Below are positions 15,620 to 23,838 of a stretch of 64,000 bases of DNA, piece after piece. Both the position numbers and the translations under genes were made by a program. The notes beneath the pieces are model-generated. The model ran no database searches, was not told the origin of the DNA, and saw nothing but the letters and a program-made list of their open reading frames with translations. The stretch covers positions 62,001-126,000 of the forward strand of contig NZ_JAKQZC010000001.1 in NCBI RefSeq assembly GCF_023736115.1. Direction: 5' to 3'. How positions within the stretch are numbered: position 1 is the stretch's first letter; the number at the start of each line of letters is the position of its first letter. The stretch comes from Salinicola avicenniae (GTDB lineage Bacteria; Pseudomonadota; Gammaproteobacteria; Pseudomonadales; Halomonadaceae).

Positions 15620-16900
15620 TCAGCCGCCGTAAACCATATTGGGTAGCCACATGCTGATCGCCGGCACATAGGTCAGCAGCAGCAGTGCGATCAGCGCGAT
15701 ACCGATGAAAGGCAGCGTGCCCCGAACCGTCTGCACGTAATCGACGCCTGGGAGGGTTCCCGCCACAAACAGGTTGAGGCCAAAGGGGGGCGTGAACATG
15801 CCGATGGCGCCGTTGACCGTCAGCACGGCACCGAGATGTACCGGATCAATGCCAACCCGCGTACCGACCGAGTAGAACAGGGGGGCGAGGATCACCATGA
15901 TGGAGGACGCATCCAGGAACATGCCGGCAATCAGCACCGAGACATTGATCAGCAGGAAGATGTGATAGGGATTCTCGGAAAGCGAAAGGATGACGTTGGC
16001 CAGTTTCATCGCCAGCCCGTTGCTGGTCAGGAACCAGGCCAGCACCGAGGCCGCGGCGAGGATGATCATGACTTGCGCGGTCGTCATGGCCGCGCCGACC
16101 ACGCTGCGGAAAAGCTCGGCCAGGCTCTTCTCGCGATAGACCAGCACCGACACCAACAGCGCGTAGATCACGGAGACCGCAGCGGCTTCGGTGGGCGTGA
16201 AGATCCCCAGATAGATGCCACCCAGAACGACCGCAGGCACCCCCAGCCCCCAGGCCGCCTCTTTCAGGCCAATCAGGACTTCACGCCAGCTGGGTGGCGT
16301 CATGGGCGTGACGCCATCCTTCTTCGCGCGATACCAGCAGTACGGCAGCAGGCAAGCGGCATAGAGCACTCCCGCCCCCACGCCGGCCATGAACAGCGCC
16401 CCCACGGAAACCCCGGTCACGGCGGCATATACGATCATCACCACCGACGGCGGAATGATGATGCCCAACGACCCCGAAGAGACCAGCACCCCGATGGAGA
16501 ACGGCCCGGAGTAGCCCTCCTTCCGCATGGCAGGGTATAGCAGCGACCCAACCGCCACGACCGTCGCCGGGCTCGAGCCGGAGATGGCGCCGAAGAACAT
16601 GCTCGACGAAACGGCGGTCATGCCCATCCCACCGGTGAAACGGCCCACCAGTAGATTGGCGAAGCGGATGATGCGCTGCGACAGTCCACCGGCACTCATC
16701 AAACTGCCGGTAAGGATGAAAAACGGAATGGCCATCAGCGGGAACTTGTCCAGCCCCGCAAACAGGCGCTCGATGACGATAGCCAGCGGAATGTGGCTGA
16801 AACTCCCCATGGCAACCGCCACGGAGCCGGCCAGGGCAATGAAAATGGGCGCCCCCACCAGCATCAGGGCGGCCAGCAGAACAAGAAAGGTGACGATCAT
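15620..16900 (-). CDS. TRAP transporter large permease (DctM type)
   Basis: A 426-residue integral membrane protein of the DctM family. It has many hydrophobic segments with family motifs IALAGSVAVAMGSF, AIPFFILTGSLMSAGGLSQRII near 56-77, GAISGSSPATVVAVGSLLYPAM near 104-125, GIIIPPSVVMIVYA, and the closing MFTPPFGLNLFVA. It forms the Na+-coupled membrane channel of a TRAP importer with the small permease 4 nt upstream and the periplasmic protein gene before that. Confidence 0.92.
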   Translation of the reverse strand: MIVTFLVLLAALMLVGAPIFIALAGSVAVAMGSFSHIPLAIVIERLFAGLDKFPLMAIPFFILTGSLMSAGGLSQRIIRFANLLVGRFTGGMGMTAVSSSMFFGAISGSSPATVVAVGSLLYPAMRKEGYSGPFSIGVLVSSGSLGIIIPPSVVMIVYAAVTGVSVGALFMAGVGAGVLYAACLLPYCWYRAKKDGVTPMTPPSWREVLIGLKEAAWGLGVPAVVLGGIYLGIFTPTEAAAVSVIYALLVSVLVYREKSLAELFRSVVGAAMTTAQVMIILAAASVLAWFLTSNGLAMKLANVILSLSENPYHIFLLINVSVLIAGMFLDASSIMVILAPLFYSVGTRVGIDPVHLGAVLTVNGAIGMFTPPFGLNLFVAGTLPGVDYVQTVRGTLPFIGIALIALLLLTYVPAISMWLPNMVYGG

Positions 16901-16904
16901 GACG

Positions 16905-17420
16905 CTAGCCCACCTGGCCGAGTTGTGCAGACGACTGTTCTCGACCGAGCAGCGTCCGGAAGAAATGCTGCGCGAAGCGAATGCCCATCAGCAGCCCGCC
17001 CACGGGGATCGCCAGCTGGATCACCCACATGGGTGCCTGCAACGCCGAGCTCAGCTGACCGAATCGATGCGTCTGCTCGGTCAACTGCACCCCGTAGACC
17101 ACCAGAAAAAGGCAGAACCCCACCGAAATGCCATGAACCAGTAGCTCGATAACCTTGGCGATGGTCGGCGGCGTGAAACGACGCAGAATATCCACACCAA
17201 TATGAATCCCCTGACGCGCCGCCACACTGGCACCCAACATCACCATCCACACGATCTGGTAGCGCACGAGTTCTTCTGCCCACGAGAACCCATCATTGAA
17301 GACATAACGGGCGATCACATTGGCAAAAAGCACTAGGGAAGCCGACAGAATCAGCAGGCCGACCAACCCCTCCTCGGCGCGAGATATCAGTAAATCGAGT
17401 TTACGCATGGCGCTATCCAT
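16905..17420 (-). CDS. TRAP transporter small permease (DctQ type)
   Basis: A 171-residue protein with four predicted membrane segments, and the typical DctQ phrases NVIARYVFNDGFSWAEELVRYQIVWMV and GIHIGVDIL. It pairs with the DctM subunit encoded 4 nt downstream. A second ATG lies at 17408; neither candidate has a strong ribosome site, so the exact start is uncertain by four codons. Confidence 0.88.
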   Translation of the reverse strand: MDSAMRKLDLLISRAEEGLVGLLILSASLVLFANVIARYVFNDGFSWAEELVRYQIVWMVMLGASVAARQGIHIGVDILRRFTPPTIAKVIELLVHGISVGFCLFLVVYGVQLTEQTHRFGQLSSALQAPMWVIQLAIPVGGLLMGIRFAQHFFRTLLGREQSSAQLGQVG

Positions 17421-17465
17421 CCAAAAAGGAGAAGAGAAGTCATCGGCAGCCGGTTCATGGACGTG

Positions 17466-18476
17466 TCATTCCGCCTCGGCAATCGCCTGCTGAAACTCCT
17501 GCATGAGATCCGCGCCAATCTCATCGGCAAAGGCCTCATGCACCGGCGCGGTCGCTTCGCGGAAAGCTTCCCGTTGATCGTCGCTCAGGGTGCTGACATG
17601 CGTGCCGCTCTCTTCGATCGTAGCGACGTAGTCCGCTTCCCGACGGGCCGTTTCTTCGCGTTCGAAGTCAGTGGTTTCCTGGGCCACTTCCGTCAATAAC
17701 GCCTGATCTTCTTCACTCAAGCTATCGAACCATCGCTGACTGAACAGGAAGGCGTACCCCAGGTAAGCATGGTTGCTAATCACCATGTCGGACTGCACTT
17801 CGTAGAAGCGCATTTTCGCGATCGATACCAGCGGGTTTTCCTGGCAATCGACGACACCCTGCTGCAAGGCGTTGTAGGTTTCCCCAAAAGCGATCGGCAC
17901 AGGATTGGCATCCATGGCCTCGAACTGCTCCATGATGATAGGACTCTGCATCACACGAACTTTGCGACCCGCGAAGTCTTCCGGACCATTGATCGACTGA
18001 TTGCAGGTGAACTGCTTGAACCCGCTTTCCCAGAACGTCACGCCCCGCAGCCCGACCTGATCCACGGTTTCCAAAAGATCCTGGCCTGGCTGGCCATCCA
18101 GAATGGTGTGTGCGACCTCAGGGGATGGAAAGAGAAAGGGAAGATCGATGATCTGCATGGCCGGCACGAACCCCGACAGCTTTGCCGTGGGAATGATGGC
18201 GGCTTCCACGGCACCCATCTGCATCTGCTGGGTGACCTGTACATCGTCGCCCAGCGTGTTGTTGGGGAAGATCTCGACGGTAATCTCACCGTTGCTTCGC
18301 TCTGCTACGGTGTCTCTGAAACGCTCGGCCGCGAGATGCTGCGCACTGTCTTCCGGCAGATCATGGTGGAACTTGAGGTGCACATCGGCACTGGCCAGGG
18401 TGGCTGGCATCAGTGCAGCCAAGGCAACGCTACCGAGGAGAGTTTTCAGACCTGCAGGGTTGATCGGCTTTTTCAT
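17466..18476 (-). CDS. TRAP transporter solute-binding protein (DctP type)
   Basis: A 336-residue periplasmic binding protein with a signal peptide ending near LASA (about residue 30). Mature sequence begins DVHLKFHHDLPEDSAQHLAAERFRD. The family segment GRKVRVMQSPI lies near residue 169; its Arg normally contacts the substrate carboxylate. FGETYNALQQGVVDCQENP near 197-215 is also characteristic. It is the first gene of an operon with dctQ, dctM, gamma-glutamyltransferase and tetR. The ligand is probably a carboxylate; the GGT neighbour suggests a gamma-glutamyl compound. Confidence 0.9.
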   Translation of the reverse strand: MKKPINPAGLKTLLGSVALAALMPATLASADVHLKFHHDLPEDSAQHLAAERFRDTVAERSNGEITVEIFPNNTLGDDVQVTQQMQMGAVEAAIIPTAKLSGFVPAMQIIDLPFLFPSPEVAHTILDGQPGQDLLETVDQVGLRGVTFWESGFKQFTCNQSINGPEDFAGRKVRVMQSPIIMEQFEAMDANPVPIAFGETYNALQQGVVDCQENPLVSIAKMRFYEVQSDMVISNHAYLGYAFLFSQRWFDSLSEEDQALLTEVAQETTDFEREETARREADYVATIEESGTHVSTLSDDQREAFREATAPVHEAFADEIGADLMQEFQQAIAEAE

Positions 18477-18529
18477 GGTGTCACTCTTGTTTTTGAGTTA
18501 GCCCCGGCCTCGCCTGGCCGCAGCATAGA

Positions 18530-18547
18530 TAAGTAAATAGTTACTTA
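18530..18547. promoter_or_regulatory. TAAGTAA-N4-TTACTTA palindrome, probable TetR operator of the TRAP operon
   Basis: Perfect 7-bp arms (18530-18536 and 18541-18547) around ATAG, 54 bp upstream of the TRAP binding-protein start. The symmetry and AT-rich half-sites suit a TetR dimer, and the operon ends with a TetR gene. Confidence 0.65.
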
Positions 18548-18741
18548 ATTGCTGAAGCAAGATACGTGCCAGCCATGAGAGCCCGAAATGGCGCGGCTTG
18601 ATGAGGTCTAATCGGTCTTGGGTCGCACCCTATTGGTGCGCTTATGCACCGTGATGGGACTTTTCGCACAGACCGATACCATTAGCAGCGTGGTCCGATG
18701 CTACGAGCGGTTCCGTTGCAGATCTGGCTAGAGACAAAGAT

Positions 18742-18760
18742 GATAAAAATTCTCATTATT
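18742..18760 (+). promoter_or_regulatory. Fur box upstream of the siderophore receptor
   Basis: The 19-mer from 18742 matches the Fur consensus (GATAATGATAATCATTATC) at 14 of 19 positions. A further Fur-like stretch (ACTTATTCTCAATGG) follows at 18768-18782. It lies about 100 bp before the receptor start, implying iron repression. Confidence 0.7.
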
Positions 18761-18856
18761 GACTGAAACTTATTCTCAATGGATACTCCCCAAGCCCGCT
18801 CATAAAAAACATGCGGGCATATCAGAAGGGATCATTCACTCTTGGGGATCATCACA

Positions 18857-20989
18857 ATGATCGGTCGCGACCGCACGATCGTTCGCGGAGCCCAGCCATG
18901 GTGGTATCAGACCACCACGGCGATGCTCTGCGGTTCGGCACTTTTCACCTTTCCCGCGCTCGGATATGCGCAGCAGACCACAGACGACAACGGGGACTAT
19001 CGGCTTTCGCCTGTTCTGGTCAACGCGCAGGCGATTGGCGATGACAACGCCGATACGATTCTGGCACGTGAACTGTGGGTCGGCGGCAAGGTAGCGACCA
19101 GTATCCAGGATACCCCCGCGTCTGTTTCGGTCATCACTCAGAAAGAGATCGAACAGCGCAACGCCCAGACCACCGAGGAAGTACTGCAGTATACGCCCGG
19201 CGTCGTATCGGGCTATTACGCCACGGATGACCGCAACGACTATTTCCAGATTCGCGGCTTTCAGGCAACGACCTACCGCGATGGCATGACGCTAGGCTCC
19301 ATGCGCGGTGTTCGTGAAGAGCCCTATGCCTACGAACGTATCGAGGTCCTGCGGGGCGCCAACTCGACGCTGTTCGGTCCAGCCGACCCCGGTGGTTCGG
19401 TCAACTTCGTGAGTAAACGACCGCGATTTGAATCCTTCGGGGAAGGGTTCATCTCCTACGGCTCCTTCGATCGTCAGGAAGCGGGGCTGGACGTCGGCGA
19501 CACACTGAATGACAGCGGCACCGTGGCCTATCGACTGACCGGGAAAGTGAAGGATAGCGACCTCGAGTACGACCACTCCGACAATGATGATGAGTTCATC
19601 ATGGGCGGTTTGACCTGGGAGCCGACCGACTTCACTTCCGCGACGGTCATTTTCGATTACCTGAACCGTGACGGCACCGTGAACAGCGGCGGCTATCCGT
19701 TCGACCGTGAGTACGACCGCGACGAGTTCTACGGCGAGCCGGACTACAACTTCCACGATGTCGAAAGAACCAACTTGACCGGTCAGCTCACCCACGATTT
19801 CGACAACGGCCTGACGTTCCGAGGCAACCTCCGCTATAGCGACCTGACGGACGACTACGGTTACGTCTATCTGAACAGCGAGAGTCGTGTCGGCAGCACG
19901 GTGGATCGCGGTTATCTCGGCTCGGATACGGATGCCGAGGAGCTGATCGGCAACGCTATCCTGCAGTACGACGCCAGTTTCGACGATATCGACAGCAGCA
20001 CGTTGGCCGGCGTCGAGTTCCGCGATGGCGAGTCCACGGGGACTTCCGTCTATGCTGCCGGTACGCCGATCGATATCGATAACCCGGTTTTCAGCGGCGC
20101 ACCGGCCACGCTGACGCCCTACCTTCACGACAAGCAGGAGTACGATACACGCGCCGTGTTCCTGCAGCAGAACTTCTCGTTCTACGACAAGTTCGTTGTC
20201 ACCGCCGGCGTGCGCAACGACGATCTCGACCTTTCCAGCACCGACTATATTGCCGGCACTCGGGAGTCTGACGATTTTTCGGAGACGTCCTGGCGTGGTG
20301 CTCTGACCTACATCATCAATCCGGAAGTCTCCACCTATGTCAGCTACGTGGAGTCCGTTTCTCCCCCCGAAGTCGGGGTGACGCCGGAACGCGGCGAGCA
20401 ATACGAACTGGGGGTGAAATACGCACCGCTATGGACCGACGCGCTCTTCTCCGCGGCCGTCTACGATCTCAGCCAGGATGACATCGCGATTCCTGTGGTT
20501 CAGGGGGATGGGAGCATCGATCAACAAACTGTCGGCAAGTCCCGAGCTCGGGGGCTAGATCTCGAGGTGAAGGCAGAGCTAACAGATAACCTGAGCATCA
20601 TCGGCGGCTACTCCTATCTGGATACAGAAGTCGAAAAGGGCTCACTTGAGCTAAATGGCACTGCTACCTCGATCAAAGGTAACGACCTCGATACCGCGCC
20701 GACACATACGGCCATGCTGTGGGGCTATTACACCCTTCCCGATCTGCCCATGAGTTTCGGCCTCGGCGCGCGCTACACCAGCTCCTACTACTTCGACGCG
20801 GCCAATTCCGCCAAAAGCGAAGACGCTACCGTTTTCGATGCCGCCTTCAACTTCGAACTCGCCCGCAATACCGACATCAGCCTCAACGTCAGCAACGTGT
20901 TCGACGAGCAGCACGTGGTCGGCTCGGGCACTGCCGACTACTACAACCAGGGTCGAGAAGCGATCGCCAAGCTCCGCTACCACTGGTAA
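18857..20989 (+). CDS. TonB-dependent siderophore receptor
   Basis: A 710-residue outer-membrane ferric-siderophore receptor. A signal peptide ends near GYAQQ. The plug domain follows: TPASVSVITQKEIEQRNAQT, then VLQYTPGVVSG, FQIRGFQ, YERIEVLRGANSTLFG and PGGSVNFVSKRP. The C-terminal barrel ends in Trp (AIAKLRYHW), the usual outer-membrane insertion signal. The start is ATG 18857, with GGGGA 8 nt upstream; a TTG at 18842 is in frame but less likely. It resembles FhuE/FpvA-type receptors. No siderophore synthesis gene is nearby, so uptake of a foreign siderophore is likely. The Fur box upstream indicates induction under iron limitation. Confidence 0.92.
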   Translation: MIGRDRTIVRGAQPWWYQTTTAMLCGSALFTFPALGYAQQTTDDNGDYRLSPVLVNAQAIGDDNADTILARELWVGGKVATSIQDTPASVSVITQKEIEQRNAQTTEEVLQYTPGVVSGYYATDDRNDYFQIRGFQATTYRDGMTLGSMRGVREEPYAYERIEVLRGANSTLFGPADPGGSVNFVSKRPRFESFGEGFISYGSFDRQEAGLDVGDTLNDSGTVAYRLTGKVKDSDLEYDHSDNDDEFIMGGLTWEPTDFTSATVIFDYLNRDGTVNSGGYPFDREYDRDEFYGEPDYNFHDVERTNLTGQLTHDFDNGLTFRGNLRYSDLTDDYGYVYLNSESRVGSTVDRGYLGSDTDAEELIGNAILQYDASFDDIDSSTLAGVEFRDGESTGTSVYAAGTPIDIDNPVFSGAPATLTPYLHDKQEYDTRAVFLQQNFSFYDKFVVTAGVRNDDLDLSSTDYIAGTRESDDFSETSWRGALTYIINPEVSTYVSYVESVSPPEVGVTPERGEQYELGVKYAPLWTDALFSAAVYDLSQDDIAIPVVQGDGSIDQQTVGKSRARGLDLEVKAELTDNLSIIGGYSYLDTEVEKGSLELNGTATSIKGNDLDTAPTHTAMLWGYYTLPDLPMSFGLGARYTSSYYFDAANSAKSEDATVFDAAFNFELARNTDISLNVSNVFDEQHVVGSGTADYYNQGREAIAKLRYHW

Positions 20990-21083
20990 CGCCGGCGCGG
21001 CATCTCGAAGCCCCGCGGGATGGCGACAGCCGTTCCGCGGGTTGGTTGCCATGGCACATCCCCCACCTTATCGGCTCCTCCCT

Positions 21084-22025
21084 TTACCGATTTTCTTCTT
21101 CACCGCTCAGCGCCGGACTCGGCAGCAGCGAGCGATTGGCCTCGACGACCTCCTTCAGGACCTCGATAAACCGCTCGGCGGCGGGAGATATCTCGCGGCG
21201 ACGCGACGTCAGCACGCCGATATCGCGATAGAGACGTTCGCGGATCGGAATCAGGCAGACGTCGTCGCGGCGAAACATCATCTTCAGCGACGAGGGCAGC
21301 GCGCTGACGCCGATATCGTTGGCGACCATGCCGAGAATGGTCGACTGATAGGTGGCGACCTGTACCGGGGCCATGGGCTTGCCGGCGATCTCGAATCCCT
21401 GCTCGGTGAGTCGGCGCATGCTGGTGCGTGTCTTCATGGCGATGAAAGGCCACTCGACGATCTGGCGCCAGCTCACCTCCGACGCGTTCGCCAGCGGATG
21501 ACGCGGTGAGCAGACGAAATAGAGGTAGTCCTTGTAGATCGGATGAAAATCCACCTCGTCGACGGCGGTCGGCGCGACGCTGACGCCGAAGTCGACGTCG
21601 CCGGCCATCACCTGCTGGTAGATCGGCTCGTCACTCTCCTCGAGGTACTCCAGCCCGATATCAGGGTAGCGTGACTGGAATTCGGCCATGGCGGCGGGGA
21701 TCAGGCTGCCGCCAACCGTGAGCAGCGCAGCGAAGCTGAGTCGGCCCCGCTGGCCGCTGGCGAGCGCGCGCATGTCCTGCATGCCGCGCTCGAGCCGAGC
21801 CAGTACGCGCTCGGCAACCGGCAAAAATTCCTGCCCGGCAGCCGAGAGTCGTACCCGACGGGTCGTGCGCTCGAACAGCTTCACCCCGAGGATATCCTCG
21901 AGCTGACGCACCAGATGACTCAGCGAGGGCTGGGAAAGATGAAGCTTTTCAGCCGCTTCGGTAAAGCTGCCAAGATCGGCGACGGCGATGAGCGCTTCGA
22001 GCTGACGAGCCGTGACGTTATTCAT
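21084..22025 (-). CDS. LysR family transcriptional regulator
   Basis: A 313-residue LysR protein: N-terminal winged HTH (TARQLEALIAVADLGSFTEAAEKLHLSQPSLSHLVRQLE at 5-43), LFERTTRRVRLSAAG, then a periplasmic-binding-like effector domain. ATG 22025 has GGAG 6 nt upstream, better than an in-frame TTG at 22037. It is divergent from the DUF1177 gene, so it most likely activates the five-gene cluster in response to its substrate. Confidence 0.9.
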   Translation of the reverse strand: MNNVTARQLEALIAVADLGSFTEAAEKLHLSQPSLSHLVRQLEDILGVKLFERTTRRVRLSAAGQEFLPVAERVLARLERGMQDMRALASGQRGRLSFAALLTVGGSLIPAAMAEFQSRYPDIGLEYLEESDEPIYQQVMAGDVDFGVSVAPTAVDEVDFHPIYKDYLYFVCSPRHPLANASEVSWRQIVEWPFIAMKTRTSMRRLTEQGFEIAGKPMAPVQVATYQSTILGMVANDIGVSALPSSLKMMFRRDDVCLIPIRERLYRDIGVLTSRRREISPAAERFIEVLKEVVEANRSLLPSPALSGEEENR

Positions 22026-22132
22026 CGGGATCTCCAATCAATCCATTCTTCATTCAAATTTATCCGATTAATCCCGCCACGTATTCTGTGTTGACTCCAA
22101 CAATCCCTTTTTCGCTCTCAGGGGCACGACAC
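22026..22132. promoter_or_regulatory. Divergent LysR/DUF1177 promoter region
   Basis: An AT-richer stretch of 107 bp between the two divergent starts, with TTCATTCAAATTTATCCGAT and nearby ATTAAT. LysR regulators usually bind such shared spacers at T-N11-A sites, but I cannot fix one with confidence. Confidence 0.4.
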
Positions 22133-23074
22133 ATGCTGAAGCAAGTCATCGATCTGCACGAAATTCTCGACAGCCCGAGCGCCTCCGGCGAACGCGTCAA
22201 GGCGTACCTGGTGGCCTGCGGCGCGGCGCCGGAAACAGTCAAGGTCACGCGCGTCACCTCCGAGAAAGGCGCATCCGACTTCCTGCATGTGACGATCGCC
22301 GGTACCCACGGCAAGCAGGCCGGCGGCGACGCCCCGACGCTCGGCGTGATCGGCCGCCTCGGCGGAATTGGCGCGCGCCCGGAGATCATCGGCTACGTCT
22401 CCGACGGCGATGGCGCCCTGGCGGCGTCCGCCGCGGCGGCCAAGCTGATCGGCATGGCGGCGAACGGCGACCGCCTGGCGGGCGACGTGATCGTGACCAC
22501 GCATATCTGCGCCGATGCCCCGACTCGCGAGCACTACCCGGTGCCGTTCATGGACTCGCCGATCAGCTTCGAGGATACCTGGGAGCACGAGATCGATCCG
22601 GCCATGGATGCCATCGTCTCCATCGACACCACCAAGGGCAACCGCATCATCAACGTGCGGGGTCTGGCGATGTCGCCGACGGTCAAGCAGGGCTACATCC
22701 TGCGCACCAGCGAAGGGCTGATGGATGTGATGTCGCGCGTCACCGGTCGCCTGCCGGAAGTGTTCGCGCTGACCCAGCAGGACATCACGCCCTACGGCAA
22801 CGGTCTGCACCATCTCAACAGCATCCTGCAGCCGGCGGTCGCCACCTCGGCGCCGGTCGTCGGTGTCGCCCTGGCCGCGGAAACGGCGGTCGCCGGCTGC
22901 GCCACAGGCGCCAGCCACGAGGTCGATATCGAACAGGCCGCACGCTTCGCGGTCGAGGTCGCCAAGGACTTCACCGCTGGCATCTGCCAGTTCTTCGATA
23001 CCGAGGAGTACGCGCTGCTGGTCGAGCTCTACGGCGAGCAGACCCGCTTTCAGCAGGGCGGCGCGCGAGGATGA
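22133..23074 (+). CDS. DUF1177 domain-containing protein
   Basis: A 313-residue protein that I recognise as the DUF1177 family, function unknown. It starts MLKQVIDLHEILDSPSASGE, has the conserved-looking GTHGKQAGGDAPTLGVIGRLGG near 62-83, and no signal peptide or membrane segment. ATG 22133 is chosen because AGGGG lies 9 nt upstream. The stop overlaps the start of the AroM-family gene (ATGA). It belongs to a cluster with an OPT importer, peptidase E and an Asp/Glu racemase, so a hydrolase or amidase-like role on an imported compound is possible, but this is inference from neighbours. Confidence 0.85.
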   Translation: MLKQVIDLHEILDSPSASGERVKAYLVACGAAPETVKVTRVTSEKGASDFLHVTIAGTHGKQAGGDAPTLGVIGRLGGIGARPEIIGYVSDGDGALAASAAAAKLIGMAANGDRLAGDVIVTTHICADAPTREHYPVPFMDSPISFEDTWEHEIDPAMDAIVSIDTTKGNRIINVRGLAMSPTVKQGYILRTSEGLMDVMSRVTGRLPEVFALTQQDITPYGNGLHHLNSILQPAVATSAPVVGVALAAETAVAGCATGASHEVDIEQAARFAVEVAKDFTAGICQFFDTEEYALLVELYGEQTRFQQGGARG

Positions 23075-23784
23075 ATACGGCCGCCGCCCATGCCCGCCTC
23101 GGCATCGTCACCATCGGCCAGGCGCCACGCAGCGACCTGCATGACGATCTGGCCTCGCTGCTGGCTCCGGGAATCGAGATCGTCGAGCGCGGCGCGCTGG
23201 ATGCGCTGACGCTCGAGGAGATCGAGCAGCGCTACCCGGTCGGCGAGCAGCCGCAGGTCCTGGTCTCGCGCATGCGCGACGGCCGTCAGGTGACCATCGC
23301 CGAACCCGACCTGGAGCCGTTGCTGGACGCGACCATTCGCGCCATGGCGGATGGCGATCAGGTCGATGCCATCGTCGTGCTGTGCACCGGCGAGCTGCCC
23401 GACTACCGTGACCTGGGCGTCCCGGTACTGTCGCCGAAGCGGCTGGTGCGCCATGGCATCCAAGCACTGTTCCCGGAGGGCCGGCTGCTGGTGATGAGCC
23501 CGGAGGCACGCCAGATGGCGAATACGCAGGCGCGCTGGGAAGGTGCCGGATTTCGCGTCGCGACACTCAGCGCCTCGCCCTATGGCGACGTCGCCGACCT
23601 GGAACGCGCCGCTCGCGAGGCGGCGACGCTCAAGGTTGACGGTCAGTCTGGCGATCTGCTCTATCTGGACTGCATGGGCTATACGCTGGCCCAGCGTACG
23701 CGCATCGCCGAACTGTCGGGCCAGCGCACCCTGACGCCGCGCCAGCTCGTCTTCAACGCCGCCAACCTGCTGCTGGGGCAGTGA
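23071..23784 (+). CDS. AroM family protein
   Basis: A 237-residue protein of the AroM family: LGIVTIGQAPRSDLHDDLASLL at the start, RMRDGRQV, VVLCTGELP near 108-116, and YLDCMGYTLAQR near the end. E. coli AroM lies in the shikimate-kinase neighbourhood but its function is unknown. The fold is related to Asp/Glu racemases. It overlaps the DUF1177 gene by 4 nt and precedes the OPT transporter by 54 bp. Its place beside a racemase-like gene hints at a racemase or lyase activity on an amino-acid-like substrate. Confidence 0.85.
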   Translation: MNTAAAHARLGIVTIGQAPRSDLHDDLASLLAPGIEIVERGALDALTLEEIEQRYPVGEQPQVLVSRMRDGRQVTIAEPDLEPLLDATIRAMADGDQVDAIVVLCTGELPDYRDLGVPVLSPKRLVRHGIQALFPEGRLLVMSPEARQMANTQARWEGAGFRVATLSASPYGDVADLERAAREAATLKVDGQSGDLLYLDCMGYTLAQRTRIAELSGQRTLTPRQLVFNAANLLLGQ

Positions 23785-23838
23785 CGCCGCGCATCCAACA
23801 CAACAATCGCGCCACGCGATAACGGGGACAACAACGAC

